From the NCBI GenBank assembly GCA_024802545.1, contig CP103416.1, forward strand, positions 1,240,001 through 1,304,000: a stretch of DNA of 64,000 nt, in the 5' to 3' direction. Every line of letters begins with the position of its first letter. Within the stretch, counting starts at the first letter, position 1. Shown in pieces: positions 15,978-26,600 of this stretch. This DNA comes from SAR92 clade bacterium H455. Lineage in GTDB: Bacteria; Pseudomonadota; Gammaproteobacteria; Pseudomonadales; Porticoccaceae. The position numbers and the translations under genes are program-made. The notes under the pieces were generated by a model. The model saw only the letters and a program-made list of their open reading frames with translations. It made no database searches and had not been told where the DNA came from.

Positions 15978-16220
15978 ATGACGACACTGAATGTTACTGA
16001 GGCGAGAGCTAACCTGTATAAACTGATCGATGATACGACAGCCAACCATGAGCCGGTGGTTATAACGGGCAAGCGGGGCAATGCGGTTCTTTTAGCTGAA
16101 GATGATTGGAATGCGATCAACGAAACCTTGCACCTCTTATCGGTGCCAGGGATGCGCGAATCAATTTTAGAGGGTATGCAGGAGAGCACTGACAGTGCTG
16201 TGACTGAATTAAATTGGTAA
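15978..16220 (+). CDS. yefM: Antitoxin, YefM/Phd family
   Basis: This 80-aa antitoxin neutralises the RelE-fold RNase encoded immediately downstream and represses its own operon. The N-terminal domain (NVTEARANLYKLIDDT, then HEPVVITGKRGNAVLLAEDDW) is the Phd/YefM DNA-binding fold. The acidic C-terminal tail (residues 50-80, SVPGMRESILEGMQES) would wrap the toxin. The start is the ATG at 15978, 20 bp after the -10 of a strong promoter. The last seven bases overlap the toxin's longer reading. Confidence 0.9.
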   Translation: MTTLNVTEARANLYKLIDDTTANHEPVVITGKRGNAVLLAEDDWNAINETLHLLSVPGMRESILEGMQESTDSAVTELNW

Positions 16221-16480
16221 TGTGGACGCTGTATTACACCAAACAGGCCCAAAAAGATGCACGAAAACTAGCATCGTCCGGATTGAAAGCTAAAGCGCAG
16301 CAATTATTAACGATTCTCCAGTCCGATCCATGGCAAACTCCGCCGCCTTTCGAAAAGCTGGTGGGTGACCTGACCGGTGCTTATTCAAGAAGAATTAATA
16401 TTCAGCATCGGCTGGTCTATCAGGTTTTAGAGCCGGAAAAGGCGGTCAAGATATTGCGGCTCTGGACTCATTACGAGTAG
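16214..16480 (+). CDS. yoeB: Toxin, Txe/YoeB family mRNA interferase
   Basis: This 86-88-aa protein has the RelE-fold ribosome-dependent RNase layout. KQAQKDARKLASSGLKAKAQ forms the helices, DPWQTPPPFEKLVGDLTGAYSRRINIQHRLVYQV carries the conserved Glu, Arg and Arg-Ile-Asn-xx-His-Arg residues, and RLWTHYE has the catalytic C-terminal His-Tyr. It would cleave mRNA in the ribosomal A site when freed from YefM. Two starts are possible, ATG 16214 (MVMW) and ATG 16220 (MW); the latter is directly at the antitoxin stop and agrees better with relatives. It looks intact. Confidence 0.92.
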   Translation: MVMWTLYYTKQAQKDARKLASSGLKAKAQQLLTILQSDPWQTPPPFEKLVGDLTGAYSRRINIQHRLVYQVLEPEKAVKILRLWTHYE

Positions 16481-16537
16481 TCGTGTCCTTAAAGGCTGCA
16501 GTTATAAGCTAAAAGGCTATAGTGGATTAAATATGCA

Positions 16538-16555
16538 TTTTAATGTACATTAAAA
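16538..16555. promoter_or_regulatory. 18-bp perfect palindrome, operator candidate of phd-doc
   Basis: TTTTAATGTACATTAAAA is self-complementary across all 18 bases and lies 28 bp before the Phd start. Phd-type antitoxins bind palindromic operators around their promoter, and the central TGTACA is the same hexamer found in YefM operators. Confidence 0.65.
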
Positions 16556-16582
16556 GATCTATTGCCTAAGCGGAGATTTTAT

Positions 16583-16831
16583 ATGGCGACTCTATTGACC
16601 CGAAATATTGCATCCATGACCGAGATGCGCGAGCCTCACAAGGTTCTGGAAAAATCAGGCGGTGAGCCTGTGGCAGTCTTAAAAAACTCAGCCCTCGTCG
16701 GTTATTTTGTACCCGCTGAAGCGATCTCCGAAGAGCAACATCGCACGGCATCGATTGAAGAGATAAGACACAGCCTTAAGTCCCGTAAGGCAATCAACCA
16801 GCCGGTACTCGATTATTTGAAAGACAAATGA
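16583..16831 (+). CDS. phd: Antitoxin, Phd family
   Basis: This 82-aa protein starts at the ATG at 16583 with CGGAGA 8 nt upstream; an upstream in-frame TTG at 16562 is less likely. Residues 1-50 (TRNIASMTEMREPHKVLEKS, then GEPVAVLKNSALVGYFVP) form the Phd/YefM DNA-binding domain. The C-terminal 30 residues are charged and would occupy the Doc active-site cleft. It represses its operon at the palindrome at 16538. Its stop overlaps the Doc start by ATGA. Confidence 0.85.
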   Translation: MATLLTRNIASMTEMREPHKVLEKSGGEPVAVLKNSALVGYFVPAEAISEEQHRTASIEEIRHSLKSRKAINQPVLDYLKDK

Positions 16832-17205
16832 GCTTTTTACTTCTATCGGTCGACCACATTATTGCGATTCATGATGAGGTGTTAGAGTCCAGTGAGCTTC
16901 AAGGACTGGCTGGAGATAAATCACTTGAGGGCGCGTTATCACGAGTAGATAATCGGCTCAAGTATGGCTTAATAGAGGATATTTATTCTCTGGCAGAGTC
17001 CTACGCTGTGGCTATTTCTCAGGCTCATTGCTTTAACGATGGCAATAAACGAACGGCATTTCAGGTGATGGACCTTATTCTCGATCTAAATGGCGTTAAC
17101 GCAGTTTGGGATGTAGAGGAGGTGGGGCAAAAAATAGTGTTACTGTCGCAATCCAAGCTTGATGAGGTTGATCTTGCTAAATGGCTTCGGCGCGTAATTG
17201 TGTAA
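16828..17205 (+). CDS. doc: Death-on-curing toxin, Fic/Doc family
   Basis: This 125-aa Fic-fold enzyme of the Doc branch would phosphorylate EF-Tu and stop translation when not bound by Phd. The Fic motif AHCFNDGNKRTAF (about residues 71-83) keeps the catalytic His, Asp-Gly-Asn-Lys-Arg loop and Thr. The N-terminal VDHIIAIHDEVL and LEGALSRVDNRL segments match Doc. It has no N- or C-terminal inhibitory helix, consistent with inhibition in trans by Phd. It is translationally coupled to phd and the frame is complete. Site B (17228) follows 22 bp after the stop. Confidence 0.92.
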   Translation: MSFLLLSVDHIIAIHDEVLESSELQGLAGDKSLEGALSRVDNRLKYGLIEDIYSLAESYAVAISQAHCFNDGNKRTAFQVMDLILDLNGVNAVWDVEEVGQKIVLLSQSKLDEVDLAKWLRRVIV

Positions 17206-17648
17206 AGACCTAATGTCTCTTGAAGCACGATAATTAGGCTTATCGCACTTACCAATTTATGCCGCTTGGCAGTGCGCCTTTACTCTTCTTATTGTGGACC
17301 TCGCCCTTAATGGGGCAGGGACGTTGCTGTAAGTTGGATTGCATCTGCTAATTACCTGCTCGTCCGCTGTGTTCATAAATCTTTAGCATCCCATTCTGAG
17401 ATGCTACATTCATTTTCAATATCTATATGGCGCTTGGCTATCTTTCCGATGCCTAGGTCTTTCTATAATCCCCTTTTATGATGGCAGTTAGACGTTGATA
17501 CACCTAGATGTGATTTTAGCCATTCACAAATGGGTGGTAAGGACCGGTCGATTATGCTCTACTTTATGCAATTGCATCAAAAATGTAATTACACTCTTAT
17601 TAAAGGCTATTAAGCCATCTAAGCGAGCTTTATTTTCGGGGGAATTTC
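17206..17648. other. Intergenic region after the toxin-antitoxin island
   Basis: These 443 bp hold crossover-like site B near the left end and the promoter region of the giant lipoprotein gene at the right end, where TTGCAT and TCTTAT are 17 bp apart around 17570-17600 (weak match). I see no convincing gene: an 83-codon open frame at 17495 runs into the lipoprotein gene in another frame and has no Shine-Dalgarno support. The right edge of the island probably falls here. Confidence 0.4.
17228..17245. repeat. Crossover-like site B right of toxin-antitoxin pairs
   Basis: CGATAA-TTAGGC-TTATCG has the same 6-bp inverted arms as site A at 15882 and a centre differing at two bases (TTAGGC against ATAGGA). 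It lies 22 bp after the doc stop. The two sites are in the same orientation, judged by their asymmetric centres, so recombination between them would excise the 1.35-kb toxin-antitoxin segment. Confidence 0.5.
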
Positions 17649-20600
17649 ATGAGAAGTCTGTACCTTGTTGCTGCTACTACTTTTTTATTGTCCGCCTGTG
17701 GCGGAGGTTCAAGTGGTGGTTCTGGGGGCGAAATACCTTCGCTTGATATTGTCTCGCCGATAGTAATTGCGCCAAGTTCGGCAACCTTTGCCGCAGTGGA
17801 TGCTTCGGGTATTCCCGCGAGCTCTGATGCGATTGCCGCTTTCTTGCTGGATGCTTCGGCAACCGACGATGTTGATGGAGCCGTGGCGGTAACGAACAAT
17901 GCGCCAGATGTGTTCTCTCTTGGTGACTTCACCGTAACTTTCTCTGCATCTGATGCCGCGGGTAACCTAGGGACTGCCTCGGCCGTTGTAACAGTGAAGG
18001 ATCAGACCGCACCAACTTTAGCCGTTCCTGCGGATGCCAGTTTTGTTGCGATAGCGTCAACGGGCATTGCGGCGAGCGATGCCGCCCTCGTTGACTTTTT
18101 GGCCCAGGCAACTGCTACGGATAACGTTGACACTGCTATAACAGTGTCAAACGATGCACCAGCAACGTTCCTGATTGGCGATACCCCTGTTGAGTTTACA
18201 GCTGTGGATGCTGCAGGTAACTCAGTGAGTTTGAGTGCTGTAGTGACTGTTGCTGGTGCCAGCCAAGCCGGCTCAGCTGAAAAAGGCCCGCTGCTCAATG
18301 CAACGGTGTTTTTTGATTACGATGGTGACAAAGAGCTGGATTCCAATGAGCCTTCGACACTTACTGATTTTGACGGAAAATATGCACTAGTCGAAACCAG
18401 TGACGCGCCCGCGGACTACTCGGTCGTTGTGCTGATGAATGATGATACGATCGATAGTATCTCCGGTGAAAGCTATGCCAACTCCGGTGTTCAACTAGAG
18501 GCGGTTAAAGGCAGTAAAGTGATTACGCCGATGACGACGCTGTACTCCTTTGCCGTAAGTGATCTGGCTGAGGGCGAAGAGCTTAGCGCCGAGGCATTTG
18601 CAGTCGCTCTGGGTCTTCCTGATGGCTTGAATATTAATACCTATAGCGCTTTCGCGAAAGATGACGCTGGCGCCTATATTGATGTGGCGACTGCCAGTCA
18701 GGTTGAGGCGGTTGCGCAGAGTCTGATGACGGCGCTACAAATTATTTCTGAATCCGTGGTGAGTATCAGTAAGACCGCGTTGCAGTCGGATACCGGACTT
18801 TCTCAATCTCAGGCTGCTGCTGTGGCTATGCGTTCGCTCTCCAAGGTAATTGCGGCGACTGTGGTGAAAAATGCCGAGGTGGGTGCTGTTGCTGACAAGG
18901 TTGATTTCGCCAATGTTGACGATATCGCCGAGGTCAATGCTGAGGTGCTTGCAGGTCTGTCGGGCACTGATACCAATAGCTTGGGTGCTTTGCTCCAGGC
19001 GGCCGCCGCTGTGTCGGGCGTGACTGTGGATACGGCTGCGGCCCAGGTCACAGGTTCGGTTGTTTTAAGTCTTTCTACCAAGACTATTGCTACTGTCTCT
19101 CAGGCCTTCGCTGATCTTAGTGCAGCGTCTTTTGGTCAGGTGGAAGCCTCTGCTGTGTCTCGGGTTAAAACGCAGGCAGTCGCTGAGGTTGCTGCTGCGG
19201 CTGAGGTTGTAGTGTCTGTGGTTAATGTGCAACAGGTTGCGAATCAAACTGTTGTACTGACAGCCGAAGATGTTGATGTTTCAGCGCTTATCACTTTGGA
19301 TAACGAAGAGGTGTTGAACGCGACCATCGCGTCAAATGTCCAGGAAGTTGAAGCCTATTTGGTGACTAAAGTTGCCCCGGTTATTGGATCAAGCGGCAGT
19401 TTTGTTGCAGCTGAAAACCAGACTGGAGTGGGTACGGTTGTTGCCACGGATACCGCTGGTGATGTCTTGGCCTACAGTCTGTCTGGTGCTGATGCCAGTG
19501 CCTTAACTATCTCTAATATGGGTGTTCTGTCTTTTGTTAGTGCGCCTGATTTTGAAACCAAAGTGCTGTATGAAGCCACGGTTACCGTTGTAGACAGTAA
19601 TGGCAATACGGTTTCTCAGGCGATTACTATTACTATCACTGACGCCAACGACAGTGCACCGATTATTACGTCTAGCTCATCGTTCACGGTTAATGAGAAT
19701 CAATCGGTGATTGGTACTGTGGTAGCTACCTCACCATCGAATGCTGCGCTGACGTTTACCTTGTCCGGCACCGATGCTGCGGCCCTGACGATTTCGACTG
19801 ATGGTGTGCTCGGATTTATTGCTGCGCCGGACTTTGAAATTAAGTCAAGCTACTCGGTAATTATTACCGTCAGCGACGGTGCCAACGTGACGACTTCCGC
19901 GGTCACTGTCAGCATTAATAATGTTGATGACATGGCACCGGTCTTTACTTCAGCAGTAGCGTTTAGCGCTGCTGAAAATCAAACCTCTATCGGCACAATT
20001 ACTGCAGCGGATGTGGATAGTACCTCAGTAACCTTTAGTGTCGACAGTACAGAGTTAGCGATTAGCTCTGGTGGTGTGTTGAGCTTTATTACTGCGGCAG
20101 ACTTTGAAACCAAAAGCGCCTACTCGGTAACGGTTACTGCAACCGACGGCACAAATACAGCCACCCAGGTCATTGCGGTAACAGTCACCGATGCGGATGA
20201 AGATGCGCCGGTGATCTCCTCTTCGCCAGCCTTTAGCGCTGCTGAGAATCAAACTGCCATAGGCACTGTTGTGGCTACCGATGCGGGCTCTATGGCCTTT
20301 AGTGTCAGCGGTACCGAGCTGGTGATTAGCTCAGCCGGTGTGCTTAGCTTTGCTTCTGCACCAGATTACGAGACCAAGACGACTTACACCGCCACAGTTA
20401 CTGTGACGGATAGCGGTTCCTTGGCCACCAGTCAGAACATCACTGTCGCGGTTACCAATGTTGATGATGTTGCGCCGGTGTTTACCTCAGCACCGTCCTT
20501 CACTGCTCTCGACAGCCAAGCTAATTTGGGTGTTGTGACGGCGACTGATGTTGATAGCGCGTCAATTACTTTTAGTATCTCCGGTTCTGAATTGGCGATT

Positions 20601-23600
20601 AGTTCTGCTGGTGTGATTAGCTTTGTCTCAGCATCAGACTTTGTCGCTGATGCAACCTATACCGCAACCGTTACCGTAAGCGACGGAGCCAATGTCGCGA
20701 CTCAAGAAATCTCGATTGCTGTGTTCCTCGACTTTGACGGTGATGGTGTCGCGAACGTAAACGATACCGATGATGATGGCGATGGCATATTGGATCTGGT
20801 CGATGACTATCCGTTAATTGCCAGCAGCTATGCTGTGAAAGCACCGCTTTATTTGGCCCGTGCTTATCATGACTGTAATGGTAACGAGAAGTTTGACGAA
20901 GCGTCTGAACCGTCTGCGATGACTGATACAGACGGCTCTTATCATATCGATGGAAACTGTGGTGCTGTTACCAGCTTTAACACTGTCGTAGAGATGACAG
21001 CGGATACTATCGACTTTGAGTCCGGTGAAAGTTACGGTGGAACTGCAGTGCAGCTTAAGGCGGAATACAGCGCCTCGGGTAGCAAAGTCAACACGCCACT
21101 GACCACGTTGCTGAAGCATATTGAGCAATTTGAAGGGGATTCTGACGATGCCACTAAGGTTGCGATTGAAAGCGTTTCACCTGAGCAGTTATCTCTAGCT
21201 TTAGGCTTGACCGAAGGTGTGAATCTACTGACCTTCAATCCTTATGCCCCTGGTGTCGATGCCAAGTTAGCCCATGATATTGAAACTCTCTCGCAAAAAA
21301 TCATGCTGGCCACTCTGGTTGTCACCAAGGCCATTGAAGGCGCTGGTACCTCGACTTCAGGTGCCTCAGTTACCGATGATATTGCCCATGAAGCGATTCT
21401 CGATGCGATGTCAAAAATCCTTATTGAAACGATCAAGGTACAGGAAGGTAAGCCGAGTAATTTCATTGACAACGTTTCACCGCCTGACGCAAGTCTTACC
21501 GGTGAGGCTAAAAGAGCGGCTCAGCGAGCACTGAAAGTCGACTTGGCCGATAGAGAACATCTTGTCGAACTATTTGAGTTTCTTGACGAAGATGCAGCAA
21601 CTGGTCACTTGCGTGATGCCCTAGATGCTATAGGTGCAGATGTTCCTGTCGCCGTGCTAACGGCTATTACAGACAAGACGTCAGAAATCATCAGCAATAT
21701 CGCCATGGAGTTCGATGGTCACGGTGAAAGTGACTTTGGATCTGCTGATACGTATATTACGTCGCGCCTTAAGCATACCGCTGCTGACGAGATCTATGCT
21801 TTTGCTAAAGGCTATCGTGCTTATTACGATCTCGCCCAAGACAGTAGTTTTGCCGGTGTGCAGCCGAGCGATTTTCTGACTTTAGATGGTCCGACTGGTG
21901 TTGCGGATGCCCGGTTGTTAATGTTGGTTGAAGTGGAGCAGCATGCTCAGGACAAGATTACCGATACGGATGGTGACGGTATCCTGAACGTGTTTGATAC
22001 GGATGATGACAACGACGGTGTTGCTGATACTGATGATGCGTTTCCGCGCGATCCAAGTAAGAGCTCCGACAGTGACCCAGGCGTTGATGAGAACACTACT
22101 GTTAGCGGCAGAGTCATCGATGGCTATATCTCAGGTGCGGTGGCGTTCTTAGACTTGAATTTTGATGGTGAATTATCCATTAATGAACCCAGCGCAACAT
22201 CTGGGACTGACGGCCTATTCCAGTTTGCCTTGAACGACCAAGAGCTTAGCTGTGCGGCTTATGTGCCGACAGTGGTCAATGTCCCAGTTGGCGCGATTGA
22301 CGAAGAGCTTGGCGTTGTTGATAAGGCGTTTAATTTGGTTCTTCCACCTAGATTCAGCAGTCTAACTGCAGCCAGCCAGTTGAATGTTTCGCCTATTACT
22401 AGTGTTGTTTGGCAAGCTTTTGAAACTGAACTTCGATCTTCTCTGCCGGATTTAAATTGCGCCACGATTTTGGCCAATGCCGAGCAACGAGACACTTTGG
22501 CTGCTGTGTTAGAGCGTTCAATTGCGGATGTAGTGGCTCACTACAATATTTCTGAAGCGCAACTTTTTGAAGACTTTATTGCAACTAACAATGATGGGCT
22601 GAAAGCTAAGGCAGTCAAGATAGTTAAAGGCTTAAAGAAGAGCCTTGAGGAAACACTGACTATTCAAGCCCAATACCCCAATGCAAACTGGGCTAAGGTG
22701 AATTACTATTTCTTTAGCAGCCTTGATGGTGATGATCTCTATCCAAATGCTTGGTATCGCGATTTGGAACTCTTCGATGGCGATACGATTACCAAAGAAT
22801 TGATTAAGGTTTCTGACGACCTCGCCGATATTATTCGCCCCATCCTCTATGAGAAGACCACTGTGTCCACAGTAAATGGCGCTTCGCTGCGTGAGGAGAT
22901 CGGTTTTGAATCAAGAGGCGGTGACAGTTCGGCTTACGTCTGTAGTTATAAGGAAGAGGTTTCTGTTCTTGTTGAAGGTATTGAATATCAGTTGGTCAAT
23001 TTAGGCAGCGAAAGTAATGTTGCATCGGTTGACTCCTGTAAGTTACCTGACTTTGCCGAGCAATCTTCCGGACGCTATGTTTTTTACCGGTCGATATTTA
23101 ACGGCGTTGACTCGGGTGCTCAGTTCGTTTTTTCCTCGCAAGCCGGTGACTTTCCTGCCTTAAATGATTGGACTAACCTTGTTGATAATTTTGCTTCTTT
23201 GAATGTTGATAGTCTCGCCTCTTATGTCGACAATCTGCCATACGGATTCTGTCAGTCCGGCGATGCGGGTGCCGATTCGGTTATGCGTTCGCGCAGTGAA
23301 ACTGTCAACGGTAATAGGGTGACGCTAAGTCGTTCTGAAAATGGTAGCTATGAACGCATAACGACTTTTGCAGATGGGACGTCCGAGACCGAGCTGTCGA
23401 CTATCGATAGCGTTCCAGGTTGGGACGACTGTAGTGCACCAGATTATGATGCTGATGGTTCGCCAAATTCGATTGATCCAGATGATGACAATGATGGTGT
23501 GAGAGACAGTATTGATGCCTTTCCCTTTAACTTTAATGAGTCAATAGACACTGACGGTGATGGGCTGGGAAATAATGCTGACACAGATGATGATAATGAT

Positions 23601-26600
23601 GGTGTAGAGGATATCTATGACCAGTATCCTCTGGACTCCGGTAATTTCATAGACTCAGATGGTGACGGTATTGTTGATCGTGAGGACGTTTTTCCAAATG
23701 ATGTCTCGTCGTTTAAAAGTCTGCGAATGGACTTTTCTGCAAGTTCTTCATTGGGATTGGGCTCTGCATTGAGCGCTGAATCTAATCTAGTTGCCGCTAC
23801 TATTCCTCAATCACTTAAATCGGACCGAACGCTGCTCAAACTTATAGTGGACATCCTTGTGCCCAAGGCTTGGGCCAACGATGTTCCTCTTTCATCACTG
23901 ACTAATGCGATTACGTGGGATGATCAAGGCTCTATCGTTTTGGATACAATTTTGTCCTCTGAAACGTTATTTGTTGCAGAGGCAGCTGTCACTCCCGATG
24001 GTCATTATTTGTATCTTCTGACCAGCAATCATATGCAGAGAGCGATTAGCGGTTTAGATCCTGAAGTTTGCTCGATTTATAGAGTCATGCTCAGTGACTA
24101 CAGTTTTGACTGTTTATTGACAACAAATGAGGGTGATATTGAGCCGAAGTCTCTTCAAGGCACCTTGCAAACTGACTCTTCACGCCGTGGTATGGACTTT
24201 AGAGCCGATGGTGCAGCTGTAATGAAAGGGTTTGACTGGACTCGAGAATTACCTGAGGGTGTTCCTGGCGGAACCAACTCAACCATTGCGTGGTTTATGT
24301 CCTCTAAAGGAGAGCTCATTCCATTGCCGGCTGATGATGGTTTCTTTGCTGTGGGTGCACTTTGGCTCGATGACGATTATTTTGCAGTCGCCGAATATCC
24401 GTTTATATACAGTGATGATAGTTTAAACCGTCAGGACGTTGAAAGGCTGGCGATCTACCACGCGGGTACTTTAACGCGAGTTAAGGAAGTTTTTGCTCCA
24501 AATATCTGGGGGCCTATCGTCAGAGTAAATGGCGACCTCCACTGGCTGTATGGCGGGTCTTTGAATGGTGAATCGATGGAGATTCAGCAATCAATTGTTG
24601 AGGGTATACCGTATACCGATATAACGGGTACGCGCCTCTTTGGATTGACTGATTACCGAGGTGTTGATAACACACTTACCAGCAGTGACGATTCGATTGT
24701 ATTGCCGCTAAGTGATGGTGTGGCGACTACATATAATTGGAGTAGGGGCAGTGGTACTGGTACTGACGTTAGTTATAATACCATTGCCTTTTCTCAAGAT
24801 TATATCGCTTATATCAAAGCTTACGGTCCATCTACTCCGATTGTCTCCATTGATGGACAAGTTCCCTCCGGGACCTTAACGCTTTCTGGTGGGCGCGGAG
24901 AGATGACGATAAACGGCCATCAGTTCTTTTTTGCTCCGGATGAAAGCGTGGCTGGCGATTTAGTTATCGCTTATCAAGTTGATGTAAACGGCAGCATAGA
25001 CTCAAGAGAGCTGACTATTTCTGCCGCAACAATTGCGAATTGGCGCGCGGATACAAGTCGTCCTTCTGTTGATTCGGATGCCAGAATTGAAGATGCTGGT
25101 TTGAAGTGGGCTTCGCCGGAGCCAGATGAGGAAGGCATTTGTCTTTACAGTTACAGCTTGAATACATCAACCTGTGCTGAATTTGACGACTATGAGGTCT
25201 TATCGACAGATATGGAATCGTTCCGATCTACCCGGTATGACGACGGAGCGGTCTATCCCAACGGTATGGGTAATGCTTACCCTGGTATATCAAATGTTTT
25301 TCTTATTGATAATCAATTGAGGTTCTTCTTTAAGGATTCATCTGACCATAGTTACTATCAGGCGCAAGTGGATGTGAATGCTTTTTTCGCAAATGGGGTT
25401 GAGGCTTTAAGCTATACGCCTGCGATAAACGGTGCTGGAGAGCAGAATATTATTTCTGACGCTACAGGCTTAACGCCGCTATCGATCTTGACTGTTGATA
25501 ATGTTTCTGTAGCGACCAACGATTTACTGAGCTACACAATTGATTTTGGCCAATCTCTATCAAAGTACGCGACACTTCCTCGCTTTGAAATCTGGAATGG
25601 CAGTGAAACCGTGCCTCTTGCTAGAGAAGATCTGTGGTCTGCTTCCCGCGATACGGTAACTCTGTATGCCACATCAAAGGGGTTGATCAATGGAGCCGAG
25701 CATGAGATTAGAATCCTCGATCCGATCTTCTTAGTCGACAGTACCAGACGTTATGAGGTTTTAGATACGCTCACATTCACTCCATCGGGCATCAATAACT
25801 TTAAGTTGTTGCCAGGTGCTGTGCAGCTGTTGGATTACAATCCTCTGACTCAGCAAGCCATCACCAGCGATCTCACACTGACGGCCAGTAATGGAGTGTT
25901 GGCTGCGGATATACGCAATACCCCGATCAATCTGCTTAATATCCAAAACGCGGAATCCGGTGGGGACTTTAAGTCACCCACCCTGAGGTTTGGGTTGGAG
26001 AGGCTGCCGGTGGGCGAGGGCTCTGTAGTAGTCACTATAGATCTGATTGACGGTATTGATGCTGTTCGCGATGAGAATGAACGCAGGGTGTTTATTCAGG
26101 TTGAAGCTGATTGGGTTGCCGATGGTGTTAATGCAACCTTGACTGTTCCAGAGCAAACCATCTCGGCCTTCTATGTCAATGGTTCCGGAACCAAGGTTGA
26201 AGTTGAAATCGATAATTTTGATGCTGATCTTATTACTGTAAATAGTAGCGGCGCTAACTACCCCACAAGCCTTGATGTTAAGTGGCTGGCGGTATTGGGT
26301 AAGATAGGCTTCATTGATCTATCGTCGCTGCTCAAGGAAGGGGATTACCATGTCAGTGTGGCTACGTCCTTACCATTGGTTGATGCGAAAAATGCACAGG
26401 TTAACGAGGTTAATATCATTTTCTCAACCTTCGAAAACACTAACTTCCAGCTGTTGAATAACAGTATGCAGTTGATTGACTACAATCCTAGCACTGAGCA
26501 ATCTGTGACTAGCAATGTGGCTCTGCAGATGGATTATGGTGTTATGAGCGCGGATCTTAGAACTACGCCGCTTAATCTAGAGAACATGCAGAACGCAGCT

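Noticed and set aside
15882-17245. Integron attC sites around the toxin-antitoxin genes
   Set aside because: The TTAGGC/TAGG cores suggested it, but the RYYYAAC/GTTRRRY core sites and the long imperfect palindrome are missing, and the recombinase lacks a visible IntI-specific insertion.
17495-17746. 83-codon frame overlapping the start of the 3361-aa gene
   Set aside because: No ribosome site, and it overlaps the signal peptide of the lipoprotein in another frame.
18002-19081. Long minus-strand open frames inside the giant lipoprotein genes (also 28092-28517, 29346-29618)
   Set aside because: The same antisense frames recur at the same place in both paralogues, showing they are mirror images of biased coding sequence; the sense strand has strong domain evidence.
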